The notes beneath the pieces are model-generated. The model had not been told where the DNA came from, did not search any database, and saw only the letters and a program-made list of their open reading frames with translations. A stretch of DNA of 64,000 nucleotides, taken from positions 186,001-250,000 of the forward strand of contig UPYI01000002.1 in the NCBI GenBank assembly GCA_900538555.1, written 5' to 3'. Shown here in pieces: positions 62,702 through 64,000 of this stretch. The position numbers and the translations under genes are program-made. The DNA is from an uncultured Porphyromonadaceae bacterium. GTDB taxonomy: Bacteria > Bacteroidota > Bacteroidia > Bacteroidales > Barnesiellaceae. Every line of letters starts with the position of its first letter. Positions within the stretch are counted from its first letter, which is position 1.

Positions 62702-62821
62702 CGATTTAATTTCTATTTCGCCGCATGCGACGGCACGGTTATTAAAAATACCGTACCCACCAAACAAGGAAAGCGCGACAATAGTTTATTTCGTAACCGG
62801 GCGATTTAAAAGAATAAATAT
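62702..62821. other. Leader of pdxJ
   Basis: 120 nt between the repeat array and pdxJ. No TAnnTTTG box is obvious on the plus strand. Confidence 0.4.
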
Positions 62822-63544
62822 ATGATGACCAGATTAAGCGTAAACATCAACAAAGTAGCGACACTACGAAATGCACGGGGTGGCGATATGCCCAACGTGT
62901 TGAAGTTCGCAACCGACTGCGAAGCATTCGGTGCCGACGGGATCACGGTTCACCCCCGTCCCGACGAACGGCACATTCGCAAATCGGATGTATATGCTTT
63001 GCGACCCTCTATCCGTACGGAGTTCAATATCGAAGGTTATCCCTCCGATGAATTTGTAGACTTGGTTCTGAAAGTAAAGCCCGAGCAGGTAACCTTAGTG
63101 CCCGATGCTCCCGACGTGCTGACCTCCTGCGCCGGCTGGGATACGGAGACCCATCTGGAATTCCTCACACGACTGGTCGAAAAATTCAATTCGGCAATGA
63201 TCCGCACGTCGATCTTTATCGACCCGATTCCCGAACGGATCGAACTGGCAGCCAAAACCGGTACCGACCGCATCGAGCTATATACCGAACCCTATGCAGC
63301 CCTTTTCCCGCAAAATCCGGAAAAAGCGGTAGCTCCATTTGTCGAAGCTGCCAAGTTGGCGCACAAACTCGGCATCGGGGTAAACGCCGGTCATGACCTG
63401 AATCTGGAAAACCTGAAATACTTCCGCGAAAACGTCCCCTACCTCGCCGAAGTATCCATCGGCCACGCCCTGATCTCCGACGCGCTATATCTGGGCATCG
63501 AAGAGACCATACGCCGATACAAAGCGTGTCTGAAAATAGAATAA
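62822..63544 (+). CDS. pdxJ: Pyridoxine 5'-phosphate synthase
   Basis: 240 residues. It condenses 3-amino-2-oxopropyl phosphate with deoxyxylulose 5-phosphate in the vitamin B6 route. Motifs: LSVNINKVATLRNARGG at the start, GITVHPRPDERHI with catalytic His, EFNIEGYP, TLVPDAPDVLTSC, RIELYTEPYA, and GVNAGHDLNLENLKYF, then EVSIGHALISDAL. Start is a pair of ATG codons. The succession pdxJ, exbB is usual in the order. Confidence 0.97.
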   Translation: MMTRLSVNINKVATLRNARGGDMPNVLKFATDCEAFGADGITVHPRPDERHIRKSDVYALRPSIRTEFNIEGYPSDEFVDLVLKVKPEQVTLVPDAPDVLTSCAGWDTETHLEFLTRLVEKFNSAMIRTSIFIDPIPERIELAAKTGTDRIELYTEPYAALFPQNPEKAVAPFVEAAKLAHKLGIGVNAGHDLNLENLKYFRENVPYLAEVSIGHALISDALYLGIEETIRRYKACLKIE

Positions 63545-63587
63545 ACGAACAACCGCATACAACAGACTTTTAACACCATCAACACCT

Positions 63588-64000
63588 ATGAACTTATTAT
63601 CGATCATACTGCAAACCGTAGGAGAGGCAGCACAACCCGTACTTACCCCCCTCGAAGAAGAATCCGGACTGAACGTCATGAGCTTAGCGTTAAAAGGCGG
63701 CTACATCATGATTCCGCTGTTGCTACTCTCGTTACTGACCATATACATTTTCGTAGAACGGCTGTTGGTAATCCGCAAAGCCGCACGGGAAGACCACTCC
63801 TTCATGGAACGCATCAAAGACTATATCCACGACGGCGACATCGACTCGGCTTTGAAACTCTGTGAAAAGACCGACACTCCGTATGCCCGCCTCATCGAAA
63901 AAGGCATCACCCGTCTGGGACGCCCGATGAACGATGTGCTGGTAACGATCGAAAACGTCGGCAATATCGAAATCGCCAATCTCGAAAAAGGATTTCCGTG
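63588..64000 (+). CDS. exbB: ExbB/TolQ-type proton channel subunit, 5' part
   Basis: First 137 residues of a MotA/TolQ/ExbB-family protein; the stop lies beyond the window. After a short periplasmic N-terminus (about 1-38) comes the first helix (GGYIMIPLLLLSLLTIYIFVERLLVI, in parts), then a cytoplasmic stretch with DYIHDGDIDSALKLCEKTDTPYARLIEKGI and the start of the following conserved part (VTIENVGNIEIANLEKGFP). It supplies energy from the proton gradient to TonB-dependent transporters such as SusC. Gene order suggests exbD and tonB follow. Confidence 0.93.
   Translation, partial: MNLLSIILQTVGEAAQPVLTPLEEESGLNVMSLALKGGYIMIPLLLLSLLTIYIFVERLLVIRKAAREDHSFMERIKDYIHDGDIDSALKLCEKTDTPYARLIEKGITRLGRPMNDVLVTIENVGNIEIANLEKGFP

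Noticed and set aside
62526..62825. 99-codon open frame on the plus strand
   Set aside because: It consists of the 75-bp repeat units translated on the strand opposite to their promoter direction.
1..64000. tRNA, rRNA and known riboswitch genes
   Set aside because: None was found on reading both strands of the intergenic regions; no T-loop-like text occurs outside coding sequence. A covariance-model search would settle it.

Overview
The window looks like a chromosomal segment of a Bacteroidales bacterium (phylum Bacteroidota). Evidence: a SusC-type transporter, a hybrid two-component sensor/regulator, secreted proteins with type IX secretion (T9SS) sorting tails, the gliding-motility genes gldD and gldE, a Nudix-like xylose regulator, a rimP-nusA-infB-cvpA-sufBCDS block, and promoters of the Bacteroides type (TTTG, about 20 nt, TAnnTTTG). 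T9SS tails with roughly balanced base composition fit a Barnesiella-, Coprobacter- or Tannerella-like lineage better than Bacteroides proper, but the genus is inference. No rRNA, tRNA, CRISPR array, transposase or prophage was seen.

Layout. 1-10.4 kb (minus): a glucan-type polysaccharide utilization locus with three proteins built from one, two and four copies of the same 'FSDAYT...DNIYFY' module (the four-copy one fused to GH5), a GH5 lipoprotein, a CBM9-like protein and the 5' part of a SusC gene that runs off the left edge. 11.0-15.7 kb (plus): the divergent hybrid two-component regulator and an SGNH-like secreted protein. 15.9-16.1 kb: a 2[4Fe-4S] ferredoxin. 16.4-21.1 kb: an arginine operon (argR, GNAT, argG, argC, argD). 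21.3-24.5 kb: ssb, gldE, gldD and a phosphopantetheinyl transferase. 24.5-29.7 kb (minus): the xylose operon (Nudix-like regulator, xylB, xylA, xylE). 30-36.5 kb: bactofilin, NlpE-like lipoprotein, folB, rpiB, Omp85-type barrel, EptA-type transferase, map. 36.9-44.8 kb: prenyl-phosphate glycosyltransferase, pyrC, small lipoprotein, acyl-CoA synthetase, mtaB, lpxL-like acyltransferase, GT2. 44.8-55.2 kb (minus): sufS, sufD, sufC, sufB, cvpA, infB, nusA, rimP. 55.4-57.8 kb: YgjP-like metallopeptidase, then PadR and PspC. 58.1-60.5 kb: three tandem paralogous lipoproteins with BACON-like domains. 60.9-64 kb: nadK, CBS protein, pdxJ and a partial exbB.

How the parts connect. The sugar locus is probably induced through the periplasmic sensor of the hybrid regulator. 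T9SS would place the module and GH5 proteins on the cell surface, SusC would import oligosaccharides, and ExbB (right edge) belongs to the energising system for TonB-dependent transport. Xylose genes, arginine synthesis, Fe-S assembly and translation genes are ordinary housekeeping blocks.

The most unusual signal is a family of intergenic repeats found at nine or more places. Several units carry a complete Bacteroides-type promoter with exactly 20 nt between TTTG and the -7 box. They occur as tandem arrays with a fixed period in each array (69 to 86 bp) and lie directly upstream of genes of unrelated function. Other notable points are the 1-2-4 copy module series, a (ATGAAA)6 tract forming the start of one of those genes, the mosaic variation among the three tandem lipoproteins, and clean inverted-repeat operators before argR, padR and the xylose regulator.
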